From Fidelibacterota bacterium (lineage in GTDB: Bacteria > Fidelibacterota > UBA8477 > JABMPR01): DNA of 60,607 nucleotides. Shown here in pieces: positions 36,701 through 45,711 of this stretch. The stretch's first letter is position 1. Each line of letters opens with the position of its first letter. The notes beneath the pieces are model-generated. The model had not been told where the DNA came from. It did no database searches and saw only the letters and a program-made list of their open reading frames with translations. Both the position numbers and the translations under genes were made by a program. The stretch lies in assembly GCA_016844945.1 (NCBI GenBank), contig JAERTJ010000094.1, positions 1-60,607 of the forward strand. Direction: 5' to 3'.

Positions 36701-39700
36701 GTGACCAAGGGTGCCGGACAACTGGATACTGAAGATATTCCTTCCCAGGTTTTCCCCTCTGGAGATGGGTTTGTGGAGGACGCTGAGGATGTAGGTATCG
36801 ATGGTATTGATGGCCGGGATACGATTCCCAGGGTTGACATCGCAAAATATGGGTATCATCACCCCGCCTGGGACACTTACTCCTTTAAGCCAGATGTATC
36901 TCCAATTGACTATCGACACATCAACGGAACTGAAGGTAACCTGAATATTGAAGGTGGGACCTATCCAAACACTGAGGATTTAAACAACGATGGTGCCCTG
37001 GATACTCGCAATGCTTACTTCACGATGGATGTGGATTTATCAGACCGCTACCACCCCTATATAGCTGGCCGTACAAAACAAAGCGATAATACAGAGACTG
37101 GCTGGAAACTCATTCGTATTCCCCTGGCTGATTTTGAAGCAGTCGGTGACAACCCTGAATTGGCTTCGTGGTCTCAGGTTAAATTTTCACGGCTCTGGAT
37201 GGATGAGGTGCCTGCGGGTGGAGCAGCATTGCAGATAGCCACAGTGGACATTGTAGGTAATGAATGGCAAGAACGAGGTGTCTTCTCAGAATATGGCGCT
37301 GTAGAAACCGTTGTAAATGATTCTCTCCACGGCACACTAAATGTTATCGTCATAAACACAGAGGACAATCCAAGTCGCTATAGTTCAGAAGCTACCCCTG
37401 GTAGTTATTCCGCCCCACCAAAAGGTGTAGAGGGTATCCTGGATCCAATCACTCAATTAAGATCAAAGGAACAATCATTGGTGATCCGTGCTGATGATCT
37501 TGAACCGGGTCATACTGTGGTCGCTGACAAGCTGTTTCAGGGATCCAAAGCCAAAGACTTTATCCATTATAAGACCATGAAAATGTTTGTCCATGGCTGG
37601 GATCGTATAAGAGGTGGCAGTTATGAGTCTAGCTTTACTGACTATGAGTTAGAGAACGGATCAAACCTTGAATTCTTCTTTAGATTTGGTGAAACCGATC
37701 GAGACTTTTATGAGATTCGAAGACCCATTTATCCTGGTTGGGATGAGCGCAACCACCTCGAATTGAATCTTGCAGATCTGGCTAATTTCAAACTCTCATT
37801 GGAAGACTCCCTGTTCATTTTCCGTAGTGATAATAAGGAAGAGGGAAAGGGAGATCCTGAGGGCGCCCTCTATGACACACTACGTTGGTCAGAACTTGAT
37901 CCTGACATTAAATATGCCTCAAAAATATTGGCTGATGGAAGCACAATTGCAGTCAAGGGTAAACCTTCACTTTCCAGGGTCAAGTTGCTTAAGACAGGGT
38001 TCACAAATCATTCTGAGAGCCCAATGACGGGTGAAATCTGGTTGGATGAATTGCGACTGAGCGATGTGGAAAAAAACACAGCCACAGCCTACCGAGCCAA
38101 TGTGAGTATGCAATTTGCTGATGTCGCAAAAATCAATATGGATATTCAAAAGGATGATGCGGATTTTCACAATGTCCAGGAACAGTTTGGTAAAGGCCGC
38201 AACTCAGTGGCTACCAATATTAGTGGAAGTTTATCCATGCATAAATTTCTGCCTTCATCCTGGGGACTGAACATACCTGTTTCTTTAGCATACCGAAAAA
38301 GTGAAGCGCAACCCAAGTATATCCATGGTAGTGATATCCGAATTGCAGATCTTGATGAGTCTCTCCAGGATACGGTGGAAACCATGACCGACCGAAAAGA
38401 ATCCTATAGCTGGAATGTCTCTCTGGCGAAAAAGGTCAAATCGGAACATTGGTTGCCCAAATACACTATCGATAATATGAGCGTCAAAGTGGGTGCGACG
38501 AACAGCACCGCGTCCAATGCGACGAAGAGTGAACAGAATTCAGAGAAGGTTGATGGAAGCTTTTCCTACAAACTCAACTTTGGTAATGACTTCAAATTCG
38601 CTCCCTTCACATTTATGGAACCTGTACCCTGGATTGGAGAAAAAATCGCGTCAACGGAAATTGGCTATCTCCCATCAAACATGGGCTTTGATGGCTCGAT
38701 GGTCGAAAACAAAAGTTCCAGCGTGGATCGAAACCCCAATGCAACGCCCTTCAAACCAAAACACCAGTTAACAATGGCAAGACGGTATAATATTGATTGG
38801 AGTTTATTGAGTACGGTTAACGCCAAATTTAATGCAAGTCTATCTAACAATTTGGACAGCCTGAAAAACCGGAAAGAAGATATCATTCGGAATCTGGACT
38901 TTGGCCATCTGGGAAGCTATAAAGAAACCTATAGTTTGAGTTGGAACCCCAAGGGACTCAAATTGATTTCTCCATCCATGTCTTATTCCTCGAATTTCTC
39001 TGCCACAGATAATATTGATATCAAGCAACCTGGATTAAACCTGAATGTAAGTTCTAATACTTCCGCTAGTATGTCTGTTACTGTTTCAGAATTTTTTGGT
39101 CTTTTGTACAAACCCAAGGAAACCAAAAAAAGCTCGTCTGGTAATAAAAACACCCAGGCTGCCCGTGGAAGAGGTCGAGGTCGAAAGGTTGAGGAAAAAG
39201 CCCCTGAGCCTGAACAAAGGGAAGAAGAGGAAGTAAAAGATCCATTTACATTCTCAAAGATTCTGGATTTCACATACGAGACATTGGAAAGGATTGATCC
39301 GATTTCATTAAATGTTACTCAGGGTAACAATACGTCCAACAGCCGTCAGATTGCAGCCCTGGACTCCATGTATGTTCTAAGAGCTGGGGATACAACAGGT
39401 GTCGCCGATTCACTGATATGGACACCACGGGAATTGGATATTAGCGATATTGATTATGGCTATCGAATGGGTTTTGATACAGCAATTGATTATCTAAATC
39501 ATCCAGATGTCACCAACCCAATAGCAACAACGGGCAACTTCAATCTGACCACACGCTCTGGTTTAAAATTAACCAAGACCATGTCCACAAAATTTACGTT
39601 TGCCTTTGGTCAGAAAACAACCCTGGTGAATAGGAGTCAGGGCGAAGTCATCAACACCAATATGGACTTCCTGCCAAGTGGGAAGCTCTATGGTGAACCA

Positions 39701-40366
39701 GAGAATGATTATAAATCATTTGGTAGTCTGGGTATCCCCATTCCTTCATTCAACTTGCGATATTCTGGTCTCAAAGATATCGAATGGCTTAAGAAATATA
39801 TCACAGGTGCAAGTCTGGATATGAATTATGCTGGAAAAAAGACAGCGAGTCAGGAAAAAGGCATTATTACAAGAGAAACGTATTCTATCGCCTTCTCACC
39901 TCTCATTGGATTAAGTATCCAGGGCAAGAAAAGCATCAACGCTTCGCTGAACTACAGCCTGACTAAAAACATTAGTAATACCATTAGTGTGGCAGATCTG
40001 ATTACATCAAACCAGAAATTCAATCAATCCGTGAACGCAGGATTATCCTATTCCCATCGCGGCGGACTCAACATCCCCTTACCTATGATGGAAGACAAAT
40101 ACCTGGAAAACAATATCGATTTCCGTCTGGAAGTCGCCTATACCCACGAACAGGAATATACAGGGACTGAAAGCGCCACCTCCATCGAGTTTGGTGATGG
40201 TCGCTATACAAAAACTTTATCCGCCCGGCCCAGTATCCAGTACAGTTTCACTGATAAGGTTTCGGGAAACATCTCTTATGACTACCGGATCACAGATACC
40301 AGAACACACGGAAGACAGGATGTGGGTGATTTTCAATTTGGTGTCAATATTCAGATCAAAGGCTAG
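33800..40366 (+). CDS. sprA: Type IX secretion outer-membrane translocon SprA/Sov
   Basis: 2188 residues, close to the 2,300-2,500 of Flavobacterium SprA. GTG start, signal peptide ending WPALYG before Gln. A family module is seen near residues 636-700: SSFNLGFNVIEGSEEVTLNG, then LERGASRDYTIDYFSGQLIILN and a D.KYE strand. NVSGxL-type beta strands continue to the end (FQFGVNIQIKG). A basic then acidic low-complexity insert lies at about 1775-1814 (AARGRGRGRKVEEKAPEPEQREEEE). SprA is the large barrel through which T9SS cargo crosses the outer membrane with PorV. Nine bases separate it from the M28 gene. The other core T9SS genes (porK-N) are not in the window. Confidence 0.9.
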   Translation: MRTIAVIILSLISLWPALYGQTEELQPAGKSFTIKANFYQPASTPLFAEDKKGLFFSDTSLFLASPMSELKLNSVKSTLEMDSTATYFTLATVIDGKPIGIPTVVSIDDYISFSLAHRESNLFKKVATGRLQAEEAAGEGQAFELIGADIAGQRVSLRVRGNVNITGKLRSEDRSKQTNVNNQQQSNTFQIEQKQAFKIEGKIGDRISIQVDQDSERDFDFENNMEIFYNGNEDEIVQRIEAGNISLSLPGTKLAMFSGQNNGLFGLKALAKVGPVDITAIASLERGRKEKLSLNGNSESSEVTVDDYNRRRNTYFYVNKFYRRKAYPLNEVGQYRLSGRRIQTIRVYKFTNNFSSGDKVTNYAKIYDEPEKEGAELVTSRQVQQLVQGPDGDFVLNEDLGYIRMNSPVQANEVLAIAYRDTFYLSNDQDQTNLRVPEYDPLLNEKRTFQEGDTIALGTPGIADTLRLKLIKPDNALPGDPSWDLEWKNVFYLNTSSINKEGFDLKIKRSIGGDESEFTPEGKSFLSLFGLDQKGLASDPEPDGIIDLDYPNILNFRRGELIMPYLTPFTADTVVADQPIWMTNAAGQPLNSGGNPNLVQDSDYDSKSFYEFSPSSASEYKKDSKFRMYITYANQSSSFNLGFNVIEGSEEVTLNGVPLERGASRDYTIDYFSGQLIILNEAALAPGADLDIKYELNEFFQLDKKVILGSRAEIKFGENKSSFLGLSAIYFSKSSIDEKVRVGKEPMENFIWDLNTKISRDLPWLTRGLDWLPVIKTDSKSNVTFSGEIAQVIPNPNTAVNEDLGDVGLAYLDDFEGSRREAQLSIIRGAWGLSSVPADGTNRTNKERGYTYWYNPYNRILTKQIWPNKETSAQAQNDVTDILVLNVIPDSSFSYQENQVAGDAWGGIMRALSSGYYDQSESKFLEMWVKGEQGRLHIDLGYISEDQQDPNVNWTVEIKDQNGDIHTVTKGAGQLDTEDIPSQVFPSGDGFVEDAEDVGIDGIDGRDTIPRVDIAKYGYHHPAWDTYSFKPDVSPIDYRHINGTEGNLNIEGGTYPNTEDLNNDGALDTRNAYFTMDVDLSDRYHPYIAGRTKQSDNTETGWKLIRIPLADFEAVGDNPELASWSQVKFSRLWMDEVPAGGAALQIATVDIVGNEWQERGVFSEYGAVETVVNDSLHGTLNVIVINTEDNPSRYSSEATPGSYSAPPKGVEGILDPITQLRSKEQSLVIRADDLEPGHTVVADKLFQGSKAKDFIHYKTMKMFVHGWDRIRGGSYESSFTDYELENGSNLEFFFRFGETDRDFYEIRRPIYPGWDERNHLELNLADLANFKLSLEDSLFIFRSDNKEEGKGDPEGALYDTLRWSELDPDIKYASKILADGSTIAVKGKPSLSRVKLLKTGFTNHSESPMTGEIWLDELRLSDVEKNTATAYRANVSMQFADVAKINMDIQKDDADFHNVQEQFGKGRNSVATNISGSLSMHKFLPSSWGLNIPVSLAYRKSEAQPKYIHGSDIRIADLDESLQDTVETMTDRKESYSWNVSLAKKVKSEHWLPKYTIDNMSVKVGATNSTASNATKSEQNSEKVDGSFSYKLNFGNDFKFAPFTFMEPVPWIGEKIASTEIGYLPSNMGFDGSMVENKSSSVDRNPNATPFKPKHQLTMARRYNIDWSLLSTVNAKFNASLSNNLDSLKNRKEDIIRNLDFGHLGSYKETYSLSWNPKGLKLISPSMSYSSNFSATDNIDIKQPGLNLNVSSNTSASMSVTVSEFFGLLYKPKETKKSSSGNKNTQAARGRGRGRKVEEKAPEPEQREEEEVKDPFTFSKILDFTYETLERIDPISLNVTQGNNTSNSRQIAALDSMYVLRAGDTTGVADSLIWTPRELDISDIDYGYRMGFDTAIDYLNHPDVTNPIATTGNFNLTTRSGLKLTKTMSTKFTFAFGQKTTLVNRSQGEVINTNMDFLPSGKLYGEPENDYKSFGSLGIPIPSFNLRYSGLKDIEWLKKYITGASLDMNYAGKKTASQEKGIITRETYSIAFSPLIGLSIQGKKSINASLNYSLTKNISNTISVADLITSNQKFNQSVNAGLSYSHRGGLNIPLPMMEDKYLENNIDFRLEVAYTHEQEYTGTESATSIEFGDGRYTKTLSARPSIQYSFTDKVSGNISYDYRITDTRTHGRQDVGDFQFGVNIQIKG

Positions 40367-40375
40367 GAGCTAAAT

Positions 40376-41290
40376 ATGCAGTTCAGCATCAAGTCACTGC
40401 TTATTTATACCCTCCTCGCTACGAGCGGAGGAGGAAACCCTTTGATTGCCCAGAGTGGTTTTGACGCAGATCGGGCCTTTGATGATTTGGTCACTCAGTG
40501 TGATTTTGGAACCCGAGAACCGAATTCTCCAGGGGCTAAAGCTGCACTCCAGTTTTACAAAACCACTTTAGCAGAGCTGGCAGATACTGTTCACATGCAA
40601 AACTTTCAGCTGGACGACCCCTATTCTGATGGCCAGTTAAAGCTCACCAATGTCATCGCTCGATTTCAACCTGAGAAAGCCCAACGTATTATTCTATGTG
40701 CCCATTGGGATACACGACCCCGTGCTGAATATGATTCTTACTTTCCAGAAAAAGCTATCATTGGTGCTAATGACGGTGCCAGTGGAGTAGCAGTATTACT
40801 TGAGATAGCGCGTCAACTCAAGTCGAACCCAACCAACCCCGGGATTGATATTATTCTGTTTGATGGTGAAGATTACGGAGAACCGCGAGATCTGCAGCAT
40901 TATCTTCTGGGAAGCCGGTATTATGTGGAGCATCCTTACCTCCCCATGGCCCAGCAGGTCATTCTGCTTGATATGGTTGGTGATGCACAACTCGACCTCA
41001 AAATTGACCCTGTGTCCTATCAGTCTGCACCAAAAGTCATGGAAGAAATCTGGACGCTAGGTGCTGAAATGGGTTATGATCAATTTCAGCTGGTCGTAGG
41101 GGCTTCTATGTACGATGACCATGTCCCCTTTATTGAAAAGGGAATCAAAGCGATTGATATCATAGATTTCGAATATCCTGGACCAGATAATCGCTACTGG
41201 CATACCCATGATGATACGCCAGATAAATGCAGCCCTGAAAGCCTGGAAGCCGTAGGTAACACAGTATTAAGCTGGCTTTACCTGCAATGA
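40376..41290 (+). CDS. M28 family metallopeptidase or glutaminyl cyclase-like enzyme
   Basis: 304 residues with a signal peptide ending NPLIA before Gln. Zinc-site residues are in place: H110 in LCAHWDTRP, D133 in GANDGASG, E165 in LFDGEDYG, D199 in LLDMVGD and H276 in YWHTHDDTPD; DDHVPFIEKGI near 247-257 is the segment shared with glutaminyl-peptide cyclotransferases. M28 members are either aminopeptidases or cyclases that turn N-terminal Gln into pyroglutamate. SD AGGAG lies seven bases before the ATG and the gene sits nine bases after sprA. Neighbouring exported proteins mostly begin with Gln after cleavage, which favours the cyclase role. Confidence 0.85.
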   Translation: MQFSIKSLLIYTLLATSGGGNPLIAQSGFDADRAFDDLVTQCDFGTREPNSPGAKAALQFYKTTLAELADTVHMQNFQLDDPYSDGQLKLTNVIARFQPEKAQRIILCAHWDTRPRAEYDSYFPEKAIIGANDGASGVAVLLEIARQLKSNPTNPGIDIILFDGEDYGEPRDLQHYLLGSRYYVEHPYLPMAQQVILLDMVGDAQLDLKIDPVSYQSAPKVMEEIWTLGAEMGYDQFQLVVGASMYDDHVPFIEKGIKAIDIIDFEYPGPDNRYWHTHDDTPDKCSPESLEAVGNTVLSWLYLQ

Positions 41291-41326
41291 TGACTATGAG
41301 TGATAGATGTAAAAAGGACTCACACC

Positions 41327-42376
41327 ATGAGTAAAATTTACTCCAGCCCCTTCAAATGGGGAGAACCTGTCAGTGGAAATCACTATCTCCAGCGACAGAA
41401 GTCTCAAAATTTCATCAGTTCGTCACTTGAAAAACACTCTCATCTCATATTGTCTGGATATCGAGGTACTGGTAAGACCAGTTTGATTCGCTACGTCCTT
41501 GATAAAAGTTCAACATCCTCGATTTATCTGGATCTACGGTTTATCGTCTGTCGTGATGATGTCATCAAGCTTTTGCTGGACGCCTTGGAAACGTGCTTCC
41601 CCATTGCAAAAACGGATGGCCGGCTCCAATCCCTTCAATCTGGTGCAAATGAAATCGCTTTATCGCATATTTTTGACCTCTGGCATGTGCTCGTTAAACA
41701 GAGCACTCAGAAGTTTATTGTAGTCTGGGATGAGTTTCAGCACCTGGTAAAGCTCAAGGAAAACTTGATTGAGGAGTTGAGAGAGGCTCTCCAGGGGCGT
41801 CGTTTTCTAACACACGTATTCGTGAGTCATCGCCAGGACATTCTTAATGAAGTGTTTGGTAACAAGAAGAAACAGTTTTTCAATAATCATACTTTTTACG
41901 AAGTTGGGAATCTGGATTTGAAAAATTGTTCACGATTTCTCTCACAAAGATTTCGTCGCATGGGCCTCAGTGATTTTGATTTACCAGATGCCCTCCTGAA
42001 GATCACAAGCGGGCAGGCGCAGCTGACTCAAAAACTAGCACACGCCCTGGCACAAATATGGTTAGAAGGTACAACGACCCGCCTATTACCCCGAGCCTCA
42101 ACAAAACTACTCACAGAGCATAATGACCTGTTTACCACAATCTGGGATGAATTTGGTGTTAATGAGAAGCGCTTAATCCTGGGGTTAGCCAGTGGATATT
42201 CTCGTCCAACTGAATTGGGATTTATTAAAAAATTCAATCTCTCAGCTACGAGCACTGCGCACAATACAGTGACCAAGTTGGTGCGCGAAGGCTGGCTTAT
42301 AAACAAAGATGAGGGATATCATATCTACAATCCCCTATTTTTGAACTGGCTTCAAAATCGACCAGGGCTGAAATGA
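41327..42376 (+). CDS. AAA-type ATPase with C-terminal winged helix
   Basis: 349 residues from the ATG at 41327 (AAGGA upstream); a GTG at 41300 is in frame but poorly placed. Walker A SGYRGTGKTSLIR at about 43-55 and Walker B FIVVWDEFQHL at about 130-140 (D135, E136). FVSHRQDILNEVF supplies a sensor-1-like strand. The C-terminal 90 residues form a winged helix (EKRLILGLASGY...TVTKLVREGWL). The architecture resembles the archaeal-type ATPases (ATPase_2/STAND relatives). No signal peptide. It is coupled by ATGA to prmA. A link to secretion is only suggested by position. Confidence 0.8.
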   Translation: MSKIYSSPFKWGEPVSGNHYLQRQKSQNFISSSLEKHSHLILSGYRGTGKTSLIRYVLDKSSTSSIYLDLRFIVCRDDVIKLLLDALETCFPIAKTDGRLQSLQSGANEIALSHIFDLWHVLVKQSTQKFIVVWDEFQHLVKLKENLIEELREALQGRRFLTHVFVSHRQDILNEVFGNKKKQFFNNHTFYEVGNLDLKNCSRFLSQRFRRMGLSDFDLPDALLKITSGQAQLTQKLAHALAQIWLEGTTTRLLPRASTKLLTEHNDLFTTIWDEFGVNEKRLILGLASGYSRPTELGFIKKFNLSATSTAHNTVTKLVREGWLINKDEGYHIYNPLFLNWLQNRPGLK

Positions 42377-43221
42377 TTGAATCCGTATCACAGTGGATAT
42401 CTGCCGATATCCGTATTGCCAACCAGCATCGTGAAATCGCCATCGATTTTGCCATGGCATTAGGGGGTCTGGCCATTGTTGAGAAGGATGATATCATTCA
42501 GGTAAGTTATCCTCTGGATGATAAAGTTCAGGTCATACTGGAGAAACTGAACAGTTTTCTCAAGGACCTTGATAAAGAAGCAACCATGAATCAGGCTGTG
42601 GTTGATCGAGAGAACTGGAATAAAAACTGGCAAGCCTATTTCAAACCTACTGAAATTACAGAACGCGTCATCATTCTCCCTGAGTGGGAAGACCCTTCTG
42701 CTTTTCCGCATCCGGTCAAAACTCGAATCAGACCTGCCATGGCTTTCGGAACCGGCACTCACGAAACAACCCAATTGTGCCTGCAAATACTAGATGACTG
42801 TATCAAAGGTCAGGAGCGGGTGCTTGATATTGGTACCGGTAGCGGTATACTGGGAATTACTGCCCTGCATCGTGGTGCCTCAGAAGTTGATGGTATCGAG
42901 AATGACCCTTTTACTAAAGACAATATTAAAGAAAACCTGGAATTGAACGGGATCAGCTCTGGTTTTAACATACAGATAAATGAAGAGCCTGTATTAAACA
43001 CCCCTTATGATCTTATGGTGGTCAATATTATACGCGCCCGACTATTCCCCATCCTCCCAAAATTCTTCGATTCAGTGCGGACAGGTGGAAAAGTCATCGT
43101 GTCCGGGCTTCTGGCAACAGAAGATCTGGAAACCAGGGAATTGCTGGACAATTCACCCTGGAAAATCATTAAAAATTATACAAAGAATGAATGGATCGCC
43201 TATTTATGCGAAGTCAACTAA
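42373..43221 (+). CDS. prmA: Ribosomal protein L11 methyltransferase
   Basis: 282 residues (E. coli PrmA 293). The family signature PAMAFGTGTHETTQLCL is at about 121-137, the SAM-binding loop VLDIGTGSGILGI at about 150-162, and VDGIENDPF binds the ribose. VVNIIRARL replaces the usual NILA motif region. The N-terminal substrate-recognition domain (1-60) is shorter than in E. coli. It trimethylates L11. It overlaps the ATPase gene (ATGA) and its 3' end overlaps the next lipoprotein gene. Confidence 0.92.
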   Translation: MIESVSQWISADIRIANQHREIAIDFAMALGGLAIVEKDDIIQVSYPLDDKVQVILEKLNSFLKDLDKEATMNQAVVDRENWNKNWQAYFKPTEITERVIILPEWEDPSAFPHPVKTRIRPAMAFGTGTHETTQLCLQILDDCIKGQERVLDIGTGSGILGITALHRGASEVDGIENDPFTKDNIKENLELNGISSGFNIQINEEPVLNTPYDLMVVNIIRARLFPILPKFFDSVRTGGKVIVSGLLATEDLETRELLDNSPWKIIKNYTKNEWIAYLCEVN

Positions 43222-44090
43222 CCCTCGTCCTCATACTCATCTTTAGCTTGATTCAATGTGATCAGGTGCCCACTTCTCTGGATGATACTCCAAGGCTTCC
43301 AAACACTGGCACGCCAGAATTAGCCGTTGAAATCGAAGCCTTCGAATTTGATATCCTGACAGAGGATTTCTACATTTCCATTGAAGCAAGTTCACCAGCC
43401 GCTGACCTGGATGTTATGGCAAGCCTAAAAGTCAGCGGACAAAGTATCACTGATTTGATCCTGAAGGATGATGGCCAAGCCGGAGATATTCAGACTAATG
43501 ATGGACTTTACAATGCAAACTGGAATTTGCCGGACTCCCTGGCTAGTTACATTGACAGTCTCTGGGTGCTTGAAGTTCAAGTAGCTCATGGAGATGATGT
43601 ATTGACCCAGAGCAGCTCATTACAACCTGAGCGACCCGTTGCACCCACGATCGTTAGCATCAGCCATTCTGATACCTTAACCCTGCCTGAGTCTGGAATG
43701 ATAATCGATACGCTTACCGTAGAAGTTTTCCTCCCTGAAAGTCGTGATTTATTGAGAGAAGTGAGTATGATGTCCTTAAAACCTGATAGCACCTACGCTA
43801 ACTCAGGTAACCCCATTCCTTTGTACGATGATGGTGGAAGCATTGTATTCTACGTCATTGAGGGTGTAGCGCTTACCAGTGGTGACAAACTGGCAAATGA
43901 TGGGATCTATAGCTTGTTACTCCCATTGTTCGATAATGCATTAAGTGGCAGGTATGAGTGGACCTTCAACGCTCGGACCTGGTTAGGCATCGAAGCTGAT
44001 CCAGTTCAAGACTCCCTCATTGTTTTACCCAGTTCTGGTCTATTAAAATCAACAGGGAATGAATCTCCCCTACCGGGAGTGTTCCAATGA
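43206..44090 (+). CDS. Lipoprotein of unknown function
   Basis: About 294 residues from the ATG at 43206, giving a signal peptide that ends LIQC (Cys18). An ATG at 43191 is also possible. Both overlap the end of prmA. The body has two related beta-rich segments: one with KDDGQAGDIQTNDGLYNA, the other with YDDGGS and LANDGIYSLLLP. These aspartate/glycine patterns suggest repeated Ig-like or calcium-binding folds. No family recognised. It is coupled by ATGA to the propeller gene and probably works with it at the surface. Confidence 0.72.
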   Translation: MRSQLTLVLILIFSLIQCDQVPTSLDDTPRLPNTGTPELAVEIEAFEFDILTEDFYISIEASSPAADLDVMASLKVSGQSITDLILKDDGQAGDIQTNDGLYNANWNLPDSLASYIDSLWVLEVQVAHGDDVLTQSSSLQPERPVAPTIVSISHSDTLTLPESGMIIDTLTVEVFLPESRDLLREVSMMSLKPDSTYANSGNPIPLYDDGGSIVFYVIEGVALTSGDKLANDGIYSLLLPLFDNALSGRYEWTFNARTWLGIEADPVQDSLIVLPSSGLLKSTGNESPLPGVFQ

Positions 44091-45670
44091 GAGTCCGAAT
44101 TTTACTTCTGAGTTTACTCCTGAGCACCACTCTGGATGCGCAACTATTCAGACCAACCAGCCCTTCTTTGATTGCTGCTGACTCCGTCTATAGCGGGTTA
44201 ATAGGAAGTAGTGTTTCAGATATCAGTGGTCTGGGTGACACACTGTGGTTGGGTTCCGGTCATGGTCTGAGTGCCACCTTTGATGGGGGTGAATCTTTTG
44301 TTGGCTTCAGTCGGCGCTTTTCAAACCTGGGACAAGGGGGCGTTTCAGCCCTGGCAGTCTGGGGTGATACTATCTGGGTTGCTATGGGGTTTGACACCAC
44401 AACTGCAATTGGAGATTTAAAAGCCGGTGGGGGAATTAGTCGCTCAGTTGATGCCGGTGCCACATGGACCTTCCTGGGTCAACCCATGGACAGTCTACGC
44501 ATGATTTTTAGTGATGGAGATAGCAGTTACGCGAAATATTCGGAGATGGTCGTCTTCGGACAGGAAATTTTGGCAGTTGATGTCGTTACAGAGGTTCAAA
44601 ACATCACCTATGATCTGGCGTTTGATGGAACTCGACTCTGGGCAACCTCTTTTGGCGGCGGATTACGAGTATCCCATGATCTAGGCGACACCTGGGAGCG
44701 GGTCATGCTTCCCTGGGATAACATGGATCGCCTGGATTCTTTAAATGTTAAAATGCTTGAAGCAGACATCCTGGATGACCCGGTATATTATGCCCACGAT
44801 CCACTCATCCATTTCAATCATATTGCCTTTGCTGTAAAAGCCTGGGGGGATACAGTCTGGGTTGGAACTTCAGGTGGTATTAATCGCTCCCTTGATGGGG
44901 GTTCAACCTGGGATCATTTCACTTTCCGAAATTCAAACATCCCAGGGAATTGGGTCATCGCCTTGAATCGTCAAATATTAGTAGATGGCAGTGAACGAAT
45001 ATGGGCTTCAACCAATTCAACATCAGCAGGTGATGCAACCGGACTGAGCTTTTTTGAAGAAGTAACAGGTGCCTGGCGGACACCATTCCTTGACTATCGT
45101 ATCTGGAATATTGCCTCTGATGCAAATACAATTTATGCAGCAACAGACCAGGGATTATGGAAATCCAAAGATGCGTTACATTTTATCCTCCTGCCCAAAT
45201 TTCACAATGAGGATTACTCTGAGCAAATCTATTCAGATGCTGTCTACTCAGTTCTGGTAAATGAAGATGGCTCAGTCTGGGTTGGAACAGGAGATGGTCT
45301 GGCTGTGAGTTATAATGATGGGCTCACCTGGAATATTTCCAAAGCCAGAAGTCATGCAGTAGATGATGAATATTTTGCTTATCCCAATCCTTTCACTCCT
45401 CGCTATAACAAGGTGTTGAACGGAGAGGGAAATCTGATCATCCGTTTTCAAGCGAATTCAGGAAACAATATTTCCATCACCATCTACGATTTTGCCATGC
45501 ACAGAGTCAGAGAACTCATATCAGATAGCCCGGCGACACTCTCAGGTCCCCAGGAACGAACCTGGAATGGTCGCAATGAAGCAGGTTATTACGTCGCCAA
45601 TGGGACATACTTTATTCAGATTGAGATTGCCTCAGAGATTCATTGGACGAAAGTGATGGTGATAAATTGA
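44087..45670 (+). CDS. Secreted Asp-box beta-propeller with T9SS sorting domain
   Basis: 527 residues. Signal peptide ending TTLDA before Gln. The body carries repeated Asp-box motifs S-x-D-x-G-x-T-W (SRSVDAGATW, RVSHDLGDTW, NRSLDGGSTW, AVSYNDGLTW) separated by GDT(L/I)WxG-type strands, so it is a multi-bladed propeller. The final 95 residues are a FlgD-like type IX sorting domain (YPNPFTPRYN, ISITIYDFAMHRVREL, ANGTYFIQIEI, KVMVIN). Likely a surface-exposed binding or scaffold protein. It overlaps the genes on both sides (ATGA at 44087). Confidence 0.85.
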   Translation: MRVRILLLSLLLSTTLDAQLFRPTSPSLIAADSVYSGLIGSSVSDISGLGDTLWLGSGHGLSATFDGGESFVGFSRRFSNLGQGGVSALAVWGDTIWVAMGFDTTTAIGDLKAGGGISRSVDAGATWTFLGQPMDSLRMIFSDGDSSYAKYSEMVVFGQEILAVDVVTEVQNITYDLAFDGTRLWATSFGGGLRVSHDLGDTWERVMLPWDNMDRLDSLNVKMLEADILDDPVYYAHDPLIHFNHIAFAVKAWGDTVWVGTSGGINRSLDGGSTWDHFTFRNSNIPGNWVIALNRQILVDGSERIWASTNSTSAGDATGLSFFEEVTGAWRTPFLDYRIWNIASDANTIYAATDQGLWKSKDALHFILLPKFHNEDYSEQIYSDAVYSVLVNEDGSVWVGTGDGLAVSYNDGLTWNISKARSHAVDDEYFAYPNPFTPRYNKVLNGEGNLIIRFQANSGNNISITIYDFAMHRVRELISDSPATLSGPQERTWNGRNEAGYYVANGTYFIQIEIASEIHWTKVMVIN

Positions 45671-45711
45671 GACCTTCATTTATTAACCGCAACGTTGACG
45701 GAGAACGCAAA

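Noticed and set aside
40376..41290. Calling the M28 enzyme a proven glutaminyl cyclase
   Set aside because: The zinc-site motifs are shared with aminopeptidases; only context favours cyclase, so both names are kept.
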